From: Gracilaria gracilis
Lineage: Eukaryota; Rhodophyta; Florideophyceae; Gracilariales; Gracilariaceae
NCBI GenBank assembly: GCA_030374805.1
Contig: JARGSG010000011.1
Span: 1-64,000 of the forward strand
Reading direction: 5' to 3'
DNA length: 64,000 nucleotides
This document shows positions 32,692-44,865 of the stretch, one piece after another. The notes beneath the pieces were generated by a model. It was given only the letters and a program-made list of their open reading frames with translations. It did no database searches and was not told where the DNA came from. A program made the translations under genes and the position numbers. The first letter of the stretch is position 1. Every line of letters starts with the position of its first letter.

Positions 32692-33412
32692 AGGAACGGA
32701 GCAAGGAAAATGGGAACTACAGAAATAGAAGAAGGAGATGAAGAAAACTTACGCGTGTTGCCAAGGTCTGCACTGGTTGAGAGGGTGAATTAGTTGAAAG
32801 GGAAGCTGGTAAATATGAAGGAGGATCACTATACCATGATGGTGAGTTTGAAGCTCACGCAGAAAGAATTGGAACGAGTGAGGGAGGAGCTGAAGCAGCA
32901 AAATGTGTTGATTGAAAGTTTAAGGGAGGCTGTGAAGGGTAGGAAGCGAAGGGGGTGTAAAAAGGAAGTGAAAGGGCGTCAAAAGAATGATATAGAGATG
33001 CCAAAATGTTTTTTAGGGATTTGCAAGGGCTGTATATCATAAGATTCTCCACTATGCGAAGTTGGAACGGAGCAAGGGAAATGGGAACTACAGAAATAGA
33101 AGAAGGAGATGAAGAAAACTTACGCGTGTTGCCAAGGTCTGCACTGGTTGAGAGGGTGAATTAGTTGAAAGGGAAGCTGGTAAATATGAAGGAGGATCAC
33201 TATACCATGATGGTGAGTTTGAAGCTCACGCAGAAAGAATTGGAACGGGTGAGGGAGGAGCTGAAGCAGCAAAATGTGTTGATTGAAAGTTTAAGGGAGA
33301 CTGTGAAGGGTAGGAAGTGAGGGGCCGTCAAAAGAATGATATAGAGGTGCCAGACTGTTTTTAGGGATTTGCAAGGGCTGTATATGATAAGATTCTCCAC
33401 TATGCGAAGTTG
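32692..33412 (+). repeat. tandem duplication (372 bp + 349 bp) inside the coiled-coil gene
   Basis: GGAACGGAGCAAGG at 32692 recurs at 33064, and the sequence matches almost base for base to about 33412, with a small net loss of 23 bp in copy 2 near 33320. Both copies contain the same in-frame TAG after ERVN, so the stop predates the duplication. Only copy 2 flows into the downstream reading frame (VYDKILHYAKLEVSELCF). Confidence 0.88.
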
Positions 33413-34739
33413 GAGGTGTCAGAACTCTGTTTTGACAGGGAGAACGTTGGTAGAAGCTGGAAGAACAGGAGTGAGACGGTGGGAGAAAGTAGGGGGGCAG
33501 CATATTTGTGGTTAGGGAGAAAAAGATGGTACCTCGGTGCCCGTATCAAGTGGCAGATGAGATGAGGGCGTATACGCCATCAACGGAGGGAGGAAGTGAT
33601 GTTCTGTTGAAGTATGTGGTGGAGACGGAAATATTGGGAGATAATTGGGAGACGATACGAGAAGCGGGAAGGAAACAGGAGTGTGTGGATTATGTGAGTG
33701 CGGACAAGTGTCTGAGGCAGTGGATGAAAAAGACATTAAGCGACGTGATTGGGGTGCGGAAGCGGGCGGCTCGAGACAAGTTATTCTCCATCCTTGGATA
33801 TGATTTGATTGCGGAACGTGCAAAACCTACTGAGGGGACTGAGCTATAGGAAGAGCTAAAGCAGCAGATGGGGGAGGCAAGCGAGAAGCTGATGGGAAGG
33901 GAGGAGGGCAGAGGGATGAACTGTGTGCGTGGAGGACCAGCCGGTTCGAAGACCTTGCGTATTCCGGGTCTCGAGCGTTTGGGCCACCATGGGAGGTTGA
34001 TGATGAAGATATGTACTTCAAGAATGGGATGGCGGTGGCAGTGTTGGAGGAGTATATGGGATACGCAATGGATAGGCAAAGTAATGGTGAACGGCAGTAC
34101 GTGGATGAAACAGTGATGCACCTTGCGAGACTTGACGCATGGATTGCTTGTGTGGTGAAAACTATGAACGAGGTTGTGGGACGTGGAGGGCAAAGACAGC
34201 TTTTATTCTCTACTTAGTATGGAAATTATCTACCTGGGGCTGTTGAAGGAATACTGGGGGTAGCCTGGGAATCGCTACAGGAGGAGCATGCCGAGAAGTT
34301 TGAGAACGATGGGTTTGTGGATGGAGATCCGAGGTGTCTGTCGGGAAACTCTGGGAGAACTGCGACAGTTGGGCTGTGGGTACCATCGAGGGAGAAGATA
34401 TACCTAGCTCTGAGGGAGGAGTATTTTATGGCAAAACTAACACGGAGACTAGGTGCAGTTCTTGATTGCTACATAGCAGTCTGTCGACCGGAGGACGCGA
34501 GTTTCGGGCGGTTGGTGGCACACCGGGCGGAACGCAGGGAAGAGACAGTGGTTGATGGTAGGGAAGAGGCGGGCTACTAAGGGTGGGGTGAGGTGCAGTG
34601 GAGGGGGAAGGGGTGGAGGTATGTGTGGGATGTGGAAGAGATGCTTCTTCTTTCTCATGTCATGCGTATCTTCACTCCTACCAATTGAGAGGAAGCGGGT
34701 TGAAATTTTTATGAAGCTGAAGCTAACATGGAATAGAGG

Positions 34740-37700
34740 CTACCTGTTGGATGGGAAATAAGGCTTGGTAATGGGGTCTCGATAGAACCGATTGAGGTAG
34801 AATCGGTGAAAGCGCCAGTGTAGACGAGAAGTGAAGGGAGGAGCTGGGTAGTTTTGGCGGATAACATGAACGGAGCCGAGGATGGAGAAAGAGGAGATGA
34901 GTTCATACGAAGGGGAAACGGTATCAGAAGTGGAGTGGGTAGAGATGGGAACTGGGTGGATGGTGTGATTATGTTCGTGGTCTTTTGCCCATCGGAGGCA
35001 AACGCAGTTGAGGGTGAGATCGACGTCGTCGCTGGGTGGGACGAGTTCCATGAACTGGACGAAGGCGAACTCCTTGGGAGAAGAAGTTGAAGAAGAAAGG
35101 GCGACACGAAGAAGGGAGATGAGTTTGCAAACCCAGATGATGGATGTGGAGGGGGGGAGGTGGAGCCGGCGACGAGAATGTGGGAGAACTTTGGGGACTT
35201 GGATGGACCGAAGGAGGGGGTGGCAAAAATTCGTTGGATGAGAGGGACTGGAGGATCCTGGGGCGCGAGCTCGTTCTGCTCTTCAATGAAGTTGTCGAGT
35301 GTTGGGATGTAACCGCCGACAACGTAAGCGGAGTTGACTATGGTGAGTCGAGCCTGACGGAGGGCGGGGGAGTTGTCAGTGAGTTGTAGGACTTCGACAG
35401 AGAGGGTGATGAAGGATGGGAGGGCGTCTCTTCCGAATTGTGCAAGAATGGAGACGGTATCGGGGGGGAAGAGGTCTTGAAGAGATTTGTGAGGGAGGTG
35501 AGGATTGGAGCGAATGAATTTGTGGGCAGTGATTATGTCAGCGAAGGAGATGTGTTTTTCATCAGGGACGAAACCGGGTTTTCGGGATTGGAGGATGTAA
35601 GCCAGGCCAGGGGATGAGGAGGTTATGGAAGGGTTTGTGGAGACGGGATTCCAGTTCTTGATGGCGTTGGAGTGGTGGATGGCACGAACGGTTTCTTGAT
35701 GTGCGGTGGACCTGCGCTTTGACGTTCTGGAGTAGTGGGACTTGAAGAGGGTGTGGGCGTGCTCTAATATGCCGGCATCATTGAAGTGGAGGCATCCGAA
35801 GCGGCGAATGTCCTCGGCAATGTGGTCGACGAGGTGAAACTTGAGGGCCCCGAGGCTGGAAGTGTGGTGGGGGCCGAAAACGAGTACGGCTGTGCGCTTG
35901 AAGGAGCGGATTTGGTTGTGGAGTTCGGTGAGGTGGGCGTCGGTCCATTCGGTGAAGGTGTTGTATCGCATGGAGGCGAGGAGGAGGTCTGAGTACTTGG
36001 AGAAGACGGAAGTGATGGGAGCTGAATCGACTTCGTCACAGCATCGGTCGAAAAAGGCGCCGATGAAGGGGAAGACCATGTCGAGTGCGCGGTAGTGTTT
36101 TGCTTCGAGCATACCACGCAAGCCGTCGGTATTGAAGAAACCGTTGAGAGTTTGACCGTTGTCGGAAGTGGAGAAGTCGATGTGGAGTCTCTTTGCGGGG
36201 GAGTGCTTTTCGATGGCGGAGAGGATGGTGTTTCAATGTTTGAGGATGGAAGTGCGGACGGAGTTGAAGGGGCGACGGGACTTGGAGGAACGGGTGTGGT
36301 GAAGATTGCTTCTGAACGGAGTCTCTCGATGGCGGCGAGCTTGATGAGCTTGGAGACGCCGAGGTGGAAGTTGTGGAGTGGTTCGAAGGTGAAAATGTTG
36401 TAAGGGGAGAGGAGTGGGGTGATGTTGAGAAGACGGTATGATTCGAAGAGGGAGGAGTACTTTGCGAGGGAGAGGGAGTGGAGGCCTTCAAGGGCTTTTT
36501 CCTTTGTGTTGCGGGAGATTCTGGGCTTACGAGCAAGGAGAGCGTCTTGTCATTGTTGGAGGAGATTGGAGTGTGATTTGCGTGCGGCGAGGGTCTGGTG
36601 CTGAGTTCGGGGGGAAGGGGATTGAATATGTAGGGAGAGGCCAGTGCGGGAGACGGTGCATCTATGACAAGGGTGTTGGGGGCGGGTTCCGTGGGAGATG
36701 GCGAGGATGTCTTTTGCTTCAGGGATGTCGGCGCCGTAACTGGCGATGATTGTGTGACATGGGCGGAGAACGCCATGAGCGTCACCGAAGGGGAAGCCGT
36801 TGAGACCGGAGGAGAAAAGGGGGCCGAGGAAGTTGGAGATGGCGAGGTGAATGAGTTCCATTTTGGTGTGGCGGGGGATGTGAGAGGAGGTTTGAGGGAT
36901 GGAGTCGTGGTCTTGGGAGGGTTTGGTTGGGAGGAATGAGGTTGGCAAGTATCCGAGAAAGGTGAGGTGTTCAGTGATGCACTTGCGACGGAAGGCATCG
37001 GAAAAGTTGAGAAGGGTGATATGAAGGGGGTAAGAGGGGATGGAAGAGAATTTGAGGGAGGTAGAGAACTTGTCGGAGTAAATTTGGACCAAGCCGATGA
37101 AGGAGTCGATACCGGTGGAGTCGGGGGTGTGCCAGATGCATGACTCATTGGAGGAATGCATGATTGAGGCTTTGAGGGCGGGGACTGCTTCTTTTTCGAG
37201 GGTAGAGGCCATGGGGTGGGCGAAAGCGGGAGAGCAGGAAGGTGTTGTGTGGGAGACGTGGTGGAAGAAGGTGTTGTGGAAGTGTGCGAGGGCGAGTTGT
37301 TGTTTGAGGACCTGGATGGGGTCCTTTCGGAAGATGGTGGTGGAGAAGAGCTGCTGTGGGTCGGAGAGGGTGGTGGGAGCGAAGCCGATGTTGCTGACTC
37401 GGTGTTGGAAGAGGTCTGTTTGAAGTTTGAGACTCTGGGTGGCGGAGGAGATGGCGTTGTGTAAGGCGGATTTGGAGAAGGCGTGGTCGTGGAGGAGGGA
37501 GATGAGTTCGTCAGCCTTTCGGAGGCCGAGGGAGGAGGCGATGGAAGAGATGTAGAGGACCATGCGTTCGAGGTGAGGGTTGTTGAGGAAGGGGAAGGAA
37601 GTGGTAGGAGGGGGAGCAGGGGAGGGGGAGATGGAGCAGACGGGGGTGATGGCGATGTGGTAGGCGTCCTGGGTGTGGAGGGAGAAAGAGAGTTGCTGGT

Positions 37701-38048
37701 GGTGGTAGGGGTCGTAGTCTGCGATGGGGACGTTGTCGGAAGGGCGTTTTGTGGGAAGGGGAGGTGTATGGAGGTGGGGGGTATACTTGTGACGCTTGAT
37801 GCGTGGGGGGAAGTGGGGGGGTTTCCGCCTGGGGAGCGGAAACGCCTGTTTGGGTTGAGGCGATTGGGCCATCTCCTCTGGTGCCTTTGGATGGCGGGGA
37901 TGGTGCGGGCGAAGAAGAAGCAGCCTTCAAAGCAGCAGTTGGACATGGCGAGGGAGGTTGGGGTGGTGTTGGAGAGGATGGGGGGTACGTAGCGGGGAGC
38001 GTAATATGGCGCACGGACGGTGGGACAGAGTGGTGGGGATGATTGCAC
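34740..38048 (-). pseudogene. Plavaka-type (CACTA-like) transposase
   Basis: N-terminal zinc-finger-like segment (CCFEGCFFFARTIPAIQRHQ, about 37865-37945), then a frame change near 37850 into a 440-codon block. That block has IYSDKFSTSLKFSSIPSYPL followed by ITLLNFSDAFRRK and FLGYLP, then FPFGDAHGVLRPCHTIIASY with GADIPEAKD and CHRCTV. This order (SDK, yPl..tL.N, fRrk, GylP, DG..R..., aDiPE, CxxC) is the Plavaka signature. After a frame change near 36310, KFHLVDHIAEDIRRFG and LEHAHTLFKSHYSRTSKR (35740-35860) match its C-terminal part. A last frame change near 35080 leads to the end at 34740. In-frame TGA at 36550-36552 and about 36232, both plausible former Trp. The very long Ser/Pro-rich frame 36036-38048 is mostly a shadow. 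Would act in the nucleus to excise the element. Confidence 0.72.
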
Positions 38049-38317
38049 GTGATTCGAAGGCGTTTCATATATTTAGTAAACGAATGCCTGATGTGAAAGG
38101 TGTTGAATAGTGAACCGATCTCCTCAAACTGAAAAGGTATTCGATCTATTTGTATACTCCTATTCCTATTCGATAAACAGCTATTTAAGTTTCTATCTAC
38201 GTGTCTATCTCGCTATTCGCCGCCGTATACATGAACGTAGGTGACACTAACACACTTTAATTGTGCTGCGAAACTACCATAAACGAAAAAAGTATGCTAG
38301 TTTCCCTTCCATCCAAA

Positions 38318-38405
38318 CTAGCAAAGATGGAAACAATTTGGAAAAATTCTTTCGAAAAAGAGTAGCAAAGATGGAAGCAATTTGGAATAATTCTTTCGAA
38401 AAAAA
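38318..38405. repeat. 44-bp direct repeat, two copies, within a MITE-like AT-rich patch
   Basis: TAGCAAAGATGGAA recurs at 38318 and 38362 with 44-bp spacing. The patch is bounded by GTATGCTAGTTT (38291) and AAACTAGCAC (near 38403), facing motifs like those near 13430-13600. Confidence 0.7.
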
Positions 38406-40392
38406 CTAGCACAAGTGGAAAGGTGGAAATATTTTCGGAAATTAGCACTTCCAAATTTGGATAAATTCACCGGTTTTTCGTTCGTTTTAATTCGGTCATT
38501 TCTGACCGTCAAACTAGGATTTCGATAACACCGACGAACGGCAACAAGCCTACTCAAAGAGCACTGAAAGCCTTTTTTCTCGCTGTTGCCAAGCCGCGGC
38601 ATCCCTTAACTGCTGCCGCCTCTTTTAATCAAAGATTCTTAGCCACCACCCCCGCCCTGCTTTTCTACCACATATGGCGCACTGTCGCCTTTCATCGCCG
38701 TCGCGCAAGCCCAACAGGCCGCGCATCTTCCTGCCGAGCACCAGCCTGTCATTACACCGTTGCTCGGCGGCAACCTCCGTCAACTTTGCCACAACCGACG
38801 TTTTCATTGATTGTTGCACGCGCCACCTTTGCTGCTTTGCACCACACTGAATTCGTGCGTGCACCCGCTCTAACATGAACAAACCCGGCTCGCGCTCGGC
38901 CAGTTGACGCTAGGCTTCGCCGCTAAATACCTATCACGCTTCAACGCCAGCAGCCTGGTGCGCAGCGCAGCTGGAGTGCAACAAACACGCCTACAAGTTA
39001 TTTCACTTCCGCTTCCACACATAAAGTTTGTGTATCGGCGTTATGCTGCGCCTGCGCTCGCACTAGCCTGCGCTGCATCCGACGCGCTCCCACTCCCGTC
39101 GTTGCCGGACGCCGTCACACGTCTCTTCCACCGCAAAAGCCATACACGCTTCACAGCCTACGGCCACATTCAATTGTCGTTTTATCACTGAGCGCTGCCA
39201 ACCGTCACCTATTCGCCGGGGCTGCCACTTGCATCGGTCACTGCCTGTGCCACCGTCGCCTTCGTGCACTGCAATACGTGCGGTTGTTGACTCAGGCGTT
39301 GGAAAAACGCGGCGCGCGCTCGCTGCCTTTAGGCCGCGCCAGGATACTTCCTATGGGAGGGACCATGAAGATCAGGCAGGCTGGTCCCGCTGCTTCTGCT
39401 GCCCTACATGCGCTCCCTGTGTCTTTCTTTTGCTTTGCTTGCTCTGGTGCTGTCGCGAGCTGGCTCCCCACATTTTTTACCACCGCCACTGCCAGCAGCA
39501 CGCTCTGCGCCCATAGAGCGTGCTGTCTACTGCGATCCTCCATCCCCCCGAACTCTCTTTGTGTGCCACTATTCCGTCAGACGCTGGAAACAGCGCTCGC
39601 CCTCTTTCCTATCCATTTCATCTCTGAAAGCGTGTCCCCGATATGTCTGCATCTCGCCTGTCTCATTGGTCGTTCCCATGCTTAGTTTGAAGCTTGGATT
39701 TCCCGTGTTTGTATCTACTGCTTTTTTCCGCAGCGTCCGAAAATCGTCCATTAGTCGGCCTTCCCTGTCGTTGTAGGAACTTCTGTTTTTTGGTACACTG
39801 CGGTTGCGCATGCATCATTTGTATTCATCATTTCTTGTCTTTGGAATATCATTCTGAAGTTCTACTCTACGTGTTCAAGTTCTTACTGTGACCACTCTTG
39901 ATTGCATTGGATTGGACTTGGCTCCTCTGTATTTTGTATTAAGTTTGGCTTATTGGAACAGTGCCGTCGCATTTATGGTATTCCGGATATTGAGCAAACA
40001 CTTGGGTTGGGGAGTAGATCGAATGTTTTGCGATGGTAGACCGCTTTTTCGTAAGGTTCTCTCTAGCGTTCAAGAATGTTCTCATGCGAATGAAATTTCC
40101 ATTCTGTACGGTTCTCTCACTGCTACAGGCAGATTACTCGCTTGTTGTCTCTGTGAGTCGGGGTGGGTCGCCGCCATCGAGACCTTAGGAGATCTTGCAG
40201 ATGTCGATTGCCGCACTGCCAAAGAGGTTTGTGTCTGGGCCCGGGAAAAGGTAAACGATGGAAAGCAATGGGGACCGATGCAGGATCAGCAGGCTAACTG
40301 AGAAGAACTTAATGAAAGGCCAAGGCTAATTCTGAAAGAGGGCGTGCAACTAACACACAGATGTATGCTAAAGAGACCCTTCGAAGCACACT
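38406..40392. other. about 2 kb without a recognised gene
   Basis: Mixed AT-rich (to 38600) then GC-rich sequence. Several frames of 65-140 codons exist on both strands. The longest (39888-40301, plus, 137 codons, ending VNDGKQWGPMQDQQAN) has some protein-like character, but I recognise no family. Confidence 0.35.
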
Positions 40393-41612
40393 TTATTCAA
40401 CTTCAAGAAAAATGGCCCGGTTTTCTCTGGAGTAATCTGGATCATAGTTGGGAATTTCGGTGTGGAATGGGGCCATAGAACGAAAGTTTACATCGAGACG
40501 GCGTTTCTTACGCTCGCGATACAACTTTTGTGTGGACCGCCGTTTATCCACCATGGTGGATCCAATTGAATAAAGCCTTGTTTTATATTTGCGGTAGAAC
40601 TCGCAATCTTCTGCACGCAATGGATGCCATTTTGCATGCATTTTTGTCAGGGCTACAGAAAAATTAAAAAATAGTCTTATTTATCCTCCTTCCGGCGATA
40701 TTTAGAAGAAACCACAGACCAAAGAGAACAACACCGCCCAAAAAAATTTGCAGCTCTGATGCAACCACTCAAAACATCGTGGTTGTCACTGCGCTCCTGC
40801 AAAGTCAGTACACCATTTCGAGGCTGCTTCTTTGGATGAATTGAACAAATCTTTTCCAGAGCTCCCTGGTAGCCGTTGTCCAAAACCACAGCCCAGCTGC
40901 CTGGATGTATTTCGTGATGCCTTCCTTTGTCAACAATATTCTTTTCATCTTTGGTTTTTTGTAGTTTGCCCTTGTGAAAGTCAAGTTTTCGTACTAATAA
41001 ATCAATGTCTGCAATTGAGCCTGGCCCGTATGCAGTACAGTCTACAGCAAAACCGTTTGGAAAGACACTTACTTCTACCTTATAACCGTACAGTTTATGC
41101 TTCCCACTGTAGTAAATCTTGGCCTCCTGCAAATTTCCAAACGTCAGGTTCGTCTTCTGAAAAGTTACGTCGGTAGTATACAGACCGTAAGCGAAATTTG
41201 TAAACTGCTTTCCTTTTTCATTGAGAAACTTTATTGTGTATTTCTCTGTCAGATCTTTCAAAAAGCGTTCATATGCATATGAAAATATCTCTTTCAAGAA
41301 TGTATCCACTATTTTTTCGAAAGTGGGCCCTTTAATTCCAAACACTGTCCCCATGTAGTCTCACTGGCCAGCATGTTTTAGTACAGATAAAGATATAAAA
41401 AGAATATTTTTTGCTCCATATTTGCATCGTTTACCAAGTCCAACGTTCCAGTGTGTGTTTATATGTCGCAAAAGGAAACCAAAATTTTTCTCCAACTCGA
41501 CACTTGTAAAATTCGTTATGATCAATATGCTTTGGTTGCCACCGTTTTCATAAAAAGAGTCGAACACTGTAGATGGGAAATCATCTTCTCCATCAGTACC
41601 TTCATTTGTCAC
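40393..41612 (-). pseudogene. Harbinger/DDE_Tnp_4-type transposase, decayed
   Basis: N-terminal fragment (41361-41612) ends ILFISLSVLKHAGQ, TGA at 41361-41363, then DYMGTVFGIKGPTFEKIV in the same frame. Relatives have Trp at that position (type KHGGxWDF), so TGG became TGA. The catalytic region is well preserved: YTTDVTFQKTNLTFGN (first Asp), IYYSGKHKLYGYKVEVSVFP, YGPGSIADIDL (second Asp), AVVLDNGYQGALEKI. The last conserved EN-x-FGR reads AANFFGR, so the catalytic Glu is Ala. After TAA at 40677-40679 and a frame change, the conserved tail continues (FSVALTKMHAKWHPLRAEDC, RSTQKLYRERKKRRLDVNFR). In intact elements this enzyme cuts and pastes in the nucleus with a Myb/SANT-like partner. Inverted repeats were not located. 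Confidence 0.75.
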
Positions 41613-42116
41613 GGTATGTTGGGTAGTTTTCTGCCGTGCGTCGAGCTGCAGTTTCAGCTAGCATGCGCAGGGCTGTAGTTCTTTTATCTTGTGACAATGC
41701 CATGTATACTCGCAGTGAACCTGAGCTCTGAATGAGGAAGACTATAATCTCTATGAAAGATTGGGTCTCTTCCGAGAATGTTGAGTTTTTTCCTGAGATC
41801 GTTTTTGCATGAGCACCGACCGGTTTGGCGCCATTATTTTGATTCTTTGCTTAATCAAATTTTAGATAATTATATTTGCAGTCTATGTAAAGTTATTGGG
41901 TACTTTCTCGGAGACCTTGTTCTCTTTTTAAACACTACCCCTGTTTCTTATACTGTCGAACAACCAGCAATTTTTCAAATAGCTAGGATAAAGCTCTATT
42001 TTTTAAACCATAAAACGTCAACAAAAAGCGCGCTACACTTCAAACGTAGTACATAAAAAAGTAGAACTCCTCCTCGTGCATTGCTTCCATTTTTCTCCTC
42101 CTATTGCCGCTAACAA
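41613..42116. other. intergenic, no gene recognised
   Basis: AT-rich sequence between the Harbinger relic and the Tc1-like relic. Probably includes the outer parts of both elements, but no inverted repeats were identified by eye. Confidence 0.35.
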
Positions 42117-43112
42117 TGCCTAGAGGTCCCCAACTCACCGATGCCAGAAGGCGAAGATTCTCGCTCACCATTTCCATGTAATATCTCAGCGCCACATTGC
42201 CGAAGAAGTCCAGCGCAGCCGTAGCTGCGTACGAAGTTCTTCAGCTGTTCGCACCTGTCGCAACAGCGGCAGTTCAGGCCTCAAAATAAAAAGCTCGCCG
42301 CAAAAGCTACCAGGCTTATAGTTCGACAGGCTGCGAAGACAAAGTGCAGCGCTTCCTACCTCCCACGACAGTACGATTTGCCCGTTTCCGTCCGCTGCGT
42401 GCAACAGGTATTGACAGCATGCTCTACCTCAAGTACCAAAAGATGCAGAGGGGAGCATACCTCAACAAAAATCACAAAGTTTTCCGCCGTTGGTGTGCCA
42501 AAGCAAAGCTTGACGTTGGCGCTATCAAATAAAAAATAGTTGTGCTTCCAGACGAGAAGAAATTCAACTACGACAGCCCAGACGTTCTGGTTTGCTACTG
42601 ACATGATTCGCGTACGACACCTGAGATTTTCTCGAAAATGCAGCAGGGTAGAAATTCATTGATGCTATGGAGAGCTATCTCTTTTCACGGACTTTCTGAT
42701 CTGGATAGAATTCATAGCACACAGAACTCCGGAAAATATTGTGAGACTCTTGAGCGTTCGTTACTACCGTTTGAGGCAGAAAATTTAGGGGAACGTTGGA
42801 CTTTACAACGTGACGGTGCCTCCATTCACCGGTCGAATTACACAAAAAATGGGTTGGAGGGAGGTAGATGTTTCGGACTGGCCTGCGAAGTCCCTAGACC
42901 TCAACATAATGGAGAACGTCTGGGAGCATATGGCGAGGGAATTACATGGAGAATGCCGGCAGTACGAGTCTCTGGACATTTTCGCGGAAGCTATGGTCAC
43001 TGCCTGGTCTGGTGTAACTTTGAACTACATTCAAACGCTCTACCACTCTATGCCACGCCGTCTCGTTTCTGTTGCAGAGTCGAAAAGGTCGTCGATTAAG
43101 TATGAAGCTGGT
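42117..43112 (+). pseudogene. Tc1/mariner transposase, decayed (copy 1)
   Basis: Starts MPRGPQLTDARRRRFS at 42117, soon out of frame. Fragments give the HTH region (VRQAAKTKCSASYLPRQYDL, VSVRCVQQVLT in another frame) and MQRGAYLNKNHKVFRRWC. The catalytic domain follows after TAA at 42530-42532: LPDEKKFNYDSPDVLVCY, TGA at 42599-42601, HDSRTTPEIFSK, SLMLWRAISFHG, WTLQRDGASIHRSNY. After a frame change comes the D34D/E end, DWPAKSLDLNIMENVWEHMA. In this family CYWHD-like text is normal, so the TGA replaces Trp. Would have inserted at TA. Not functional. Confidence 0.72.
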
Positions 43113-44865
43113 CAAGTACAAAGCATTGTTTTGGTTTTTATAATATTTCGCGGCTCTGTAGGACTTTCGTGTTATCTATGTAGCCTTGCGAAGTTATTCT
43201 GTGCGCTAAATTGTGGTTTAGCACAATGTATGGGAGCACTCGTGTGCGAGGTGTAGCTTACGCGCTTTGTTTGGGCTTACATATAGCCCAATACGCTGCA
43301 ATTCATGTTTGGAGACGTGGATCCTTTTCAGTTTTGCAGACTGTACACTGCCACCAGAAAGTATAAGAAACCACTTGTCCAATAAAGAACGACAAGATAG
43401 AGGCAACGTAGCCAAATATTGAATCGAACACTTCATTACGGAGATAAAACGAGTTAAAAATTGCGTGCCAAGTTACCGCTACCGTTCCTAGGCCCGTTCT
43501 ACACCAGAAAAAGAACCCAGATGCCCATGAGAGAGTTTTTTTTTACCTAAAATTGTCCACAAGACATTTTCTACTCATGAGCACATCACTACACGGTGTA
43601 GAACCTGCCTGGACAGGTGCTGAGACACGTTCACCGCGTTTTGGCGCGAAACACAAACAATAGGTAACAACAACACTACCGACTGTCTCAGTCATTCAAA
43701 GCTCGAGCGAACCCAGCTCCTTTCTTGCTCTATGTCTTGTGACAAATATTGCGACGATTCCGCACTTCGCTCAGCCTTCTCTCATCGACATTTTGATGAC
43801 TTCCTCGGATATTGAGAAAACCGCGATTCAAAGGGCGACAGTTCTGGTTCTTCCGTCTCGAGTGTGGGGTCACTCATAAAGCGACCCCGAGGTGAAGGGA
43901 AATTTGTTTCGAAATTGGACACTTGGGAAGCGTTTTCGAGAAAAGTAATAAACCCTCCTTGTGGGGATTGAAGGCCAGATTATTGGCTGTCTAGCTTGGT
44001 CTGGAATGGGCCCTAAAAGGCTCAAATTGGACACTTTTTCAAAAGTTTGAGTTTATTTTAAAACTGAGCGAGTTTGAGTCTCCGCCGACCGTTTCAATCT
44101 CTTTTTCAACAGCTTTTCCGCCTGCATGTGGGCGCTCAAAACGACTGACGAACAACGGAGCCGCATATAGGGTCCACATTACCGCGAGCCAGCCCACTTT
44201 CGCCAACCGGCAAAAGGGTCGGTTCTGAAAACAGAGCAGCCTCTATGAAGATTGCCTATTAGCTCTCCCATAACCTCTCATGCCGCCTGAACCAATAACA
44301 GTGCTTTCGGCGAAAGCATACTCGACGTAGACACCAACTGTTTCCCGCGTTTGCGCCTTGGCTTTCGCAAACAGTCCTTACAGACGCGCTCACGACATGA
44401 TTGCAATTGCCTACGCCTTCTGTGTTCTTACCGCGTTCGTTGCAACGCTACCCTCCTTAGTTGTGCCTCCCCCTTCTTTGTCTTTCTTTTCATTCTCTCT
44501 GCTTCCCGTCGCTCCGCCCCCAACGCGACTTTTCGCAATTTCTCATCTTTCTTTGCCTGCTTTTGATTGTACTCCTGGACCATTTGAGTTACAGTTTTAA
44601 GCTCCGCCGGTGCCCGACATTCGTATGCAGTGGATTTTGGCTTCGCACCCGCATCTCCAGCTGAGGCCTTCTCTGTTTAGATGGAAGCAATACGATTCAT
44701 GATTATGCTGTGGGCCGTGGTAGCTTTTTGCAAAAGCTTCGTGAGATGTTTCATTTTCTCCGACTTGTCCATCGACTATTCAAAGATATGTTTCGCTTTG
44801 TCCAGGACCTCGCCGTCTGTTATGCGTGGCTTAACACTGCGAACTCTGTCGGAGATATTGTCGCT
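43113..44865. other. about 1.75 kb without a recognised gene
   Basis: No frame with family resemblance. Short GC-rich and T-rich frames at 44351-44952 are antisense or unrelated to the pogo relic that begins at 44866. Confidence 0.35.

Larger units (their letters stand above)
31541..34580 (+). pseudogene. basic coiled-coil protein of unknown function
   Basis: Begins MGKRKTRSANANAED and is very rich in Arg, Gly and Glu. Fragments in changing frames give a Glu-rich middle (32143-32598), a coiled coil (LTQKELERVREELKQQNVL, about 32845-32900), then a better-conserved part: VPRCPYQVADEMRAYTPSTE, SADKCLRQWMKKTLSDVIGV, WEVDDEDMYFKNGMAVAVLE, LDAWIACVVKTMNEVVGRGG, VGLWVPSREKIYLALREEYF, and TAA at 34578-34580. 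In-frame TAG or TGA occur near 31926, 31984, 32598, 32788, 33847 and 34215, each with smooth flanking sequence. Frame changes lie near 31850, 33000-33500 and 33920. A tandem duplication disturbs the middle. Family not recognised. Convergent with the transposase gene, tails 160 bp apart. Possibly a DNA-binding partner of that transposase. Confidence 0.45.
13687..38048. mobile_element. candidate large composite DNA transposon with a chromatin-modification gene set
   Basis: Between the PiggyBac and Harbinger relics lies a set of long, GC-rich, compositionally similar genes: coiled-coil protein (-), reductase-like protein (+), ParB-like/dioxygenase fusion (-), DNA methyltransferase/SET fusion (+), basic coiled-coil protein (+) and a Plavaka-type transposase (-) at the right end. 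Several share Lys/Arg-rich N-termini, acidic linkers and the same style of decay (in-frame stops, few frameshifts). A chromovirus inserted later at 17974-23319. Fungal KDZ-type transposons are known to carry TET/JBP-like dioxygenases, so a link between a DNA transposase and such genes has precedent. That all these genes travelled together is inference; terminal inverted repeats and target duplication were not found by eye. Confidence 0.45.

Noticed and set aside
36036-38048. 670-codon minus-strand Ser/Pro/Thr-rich frame
   Set aside because: Only its first part (zinc-finger-like) belongs to the transposase; the remainder is low-complexity text in the wrong frame, while the overlapping frame holds the Plavaka motifs.
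38406-40392. Host gene in the GC-rich stretch
   Set aside because: Frames on both strands lack conserved motifs, and none is clearly more protein-like than its antisense.
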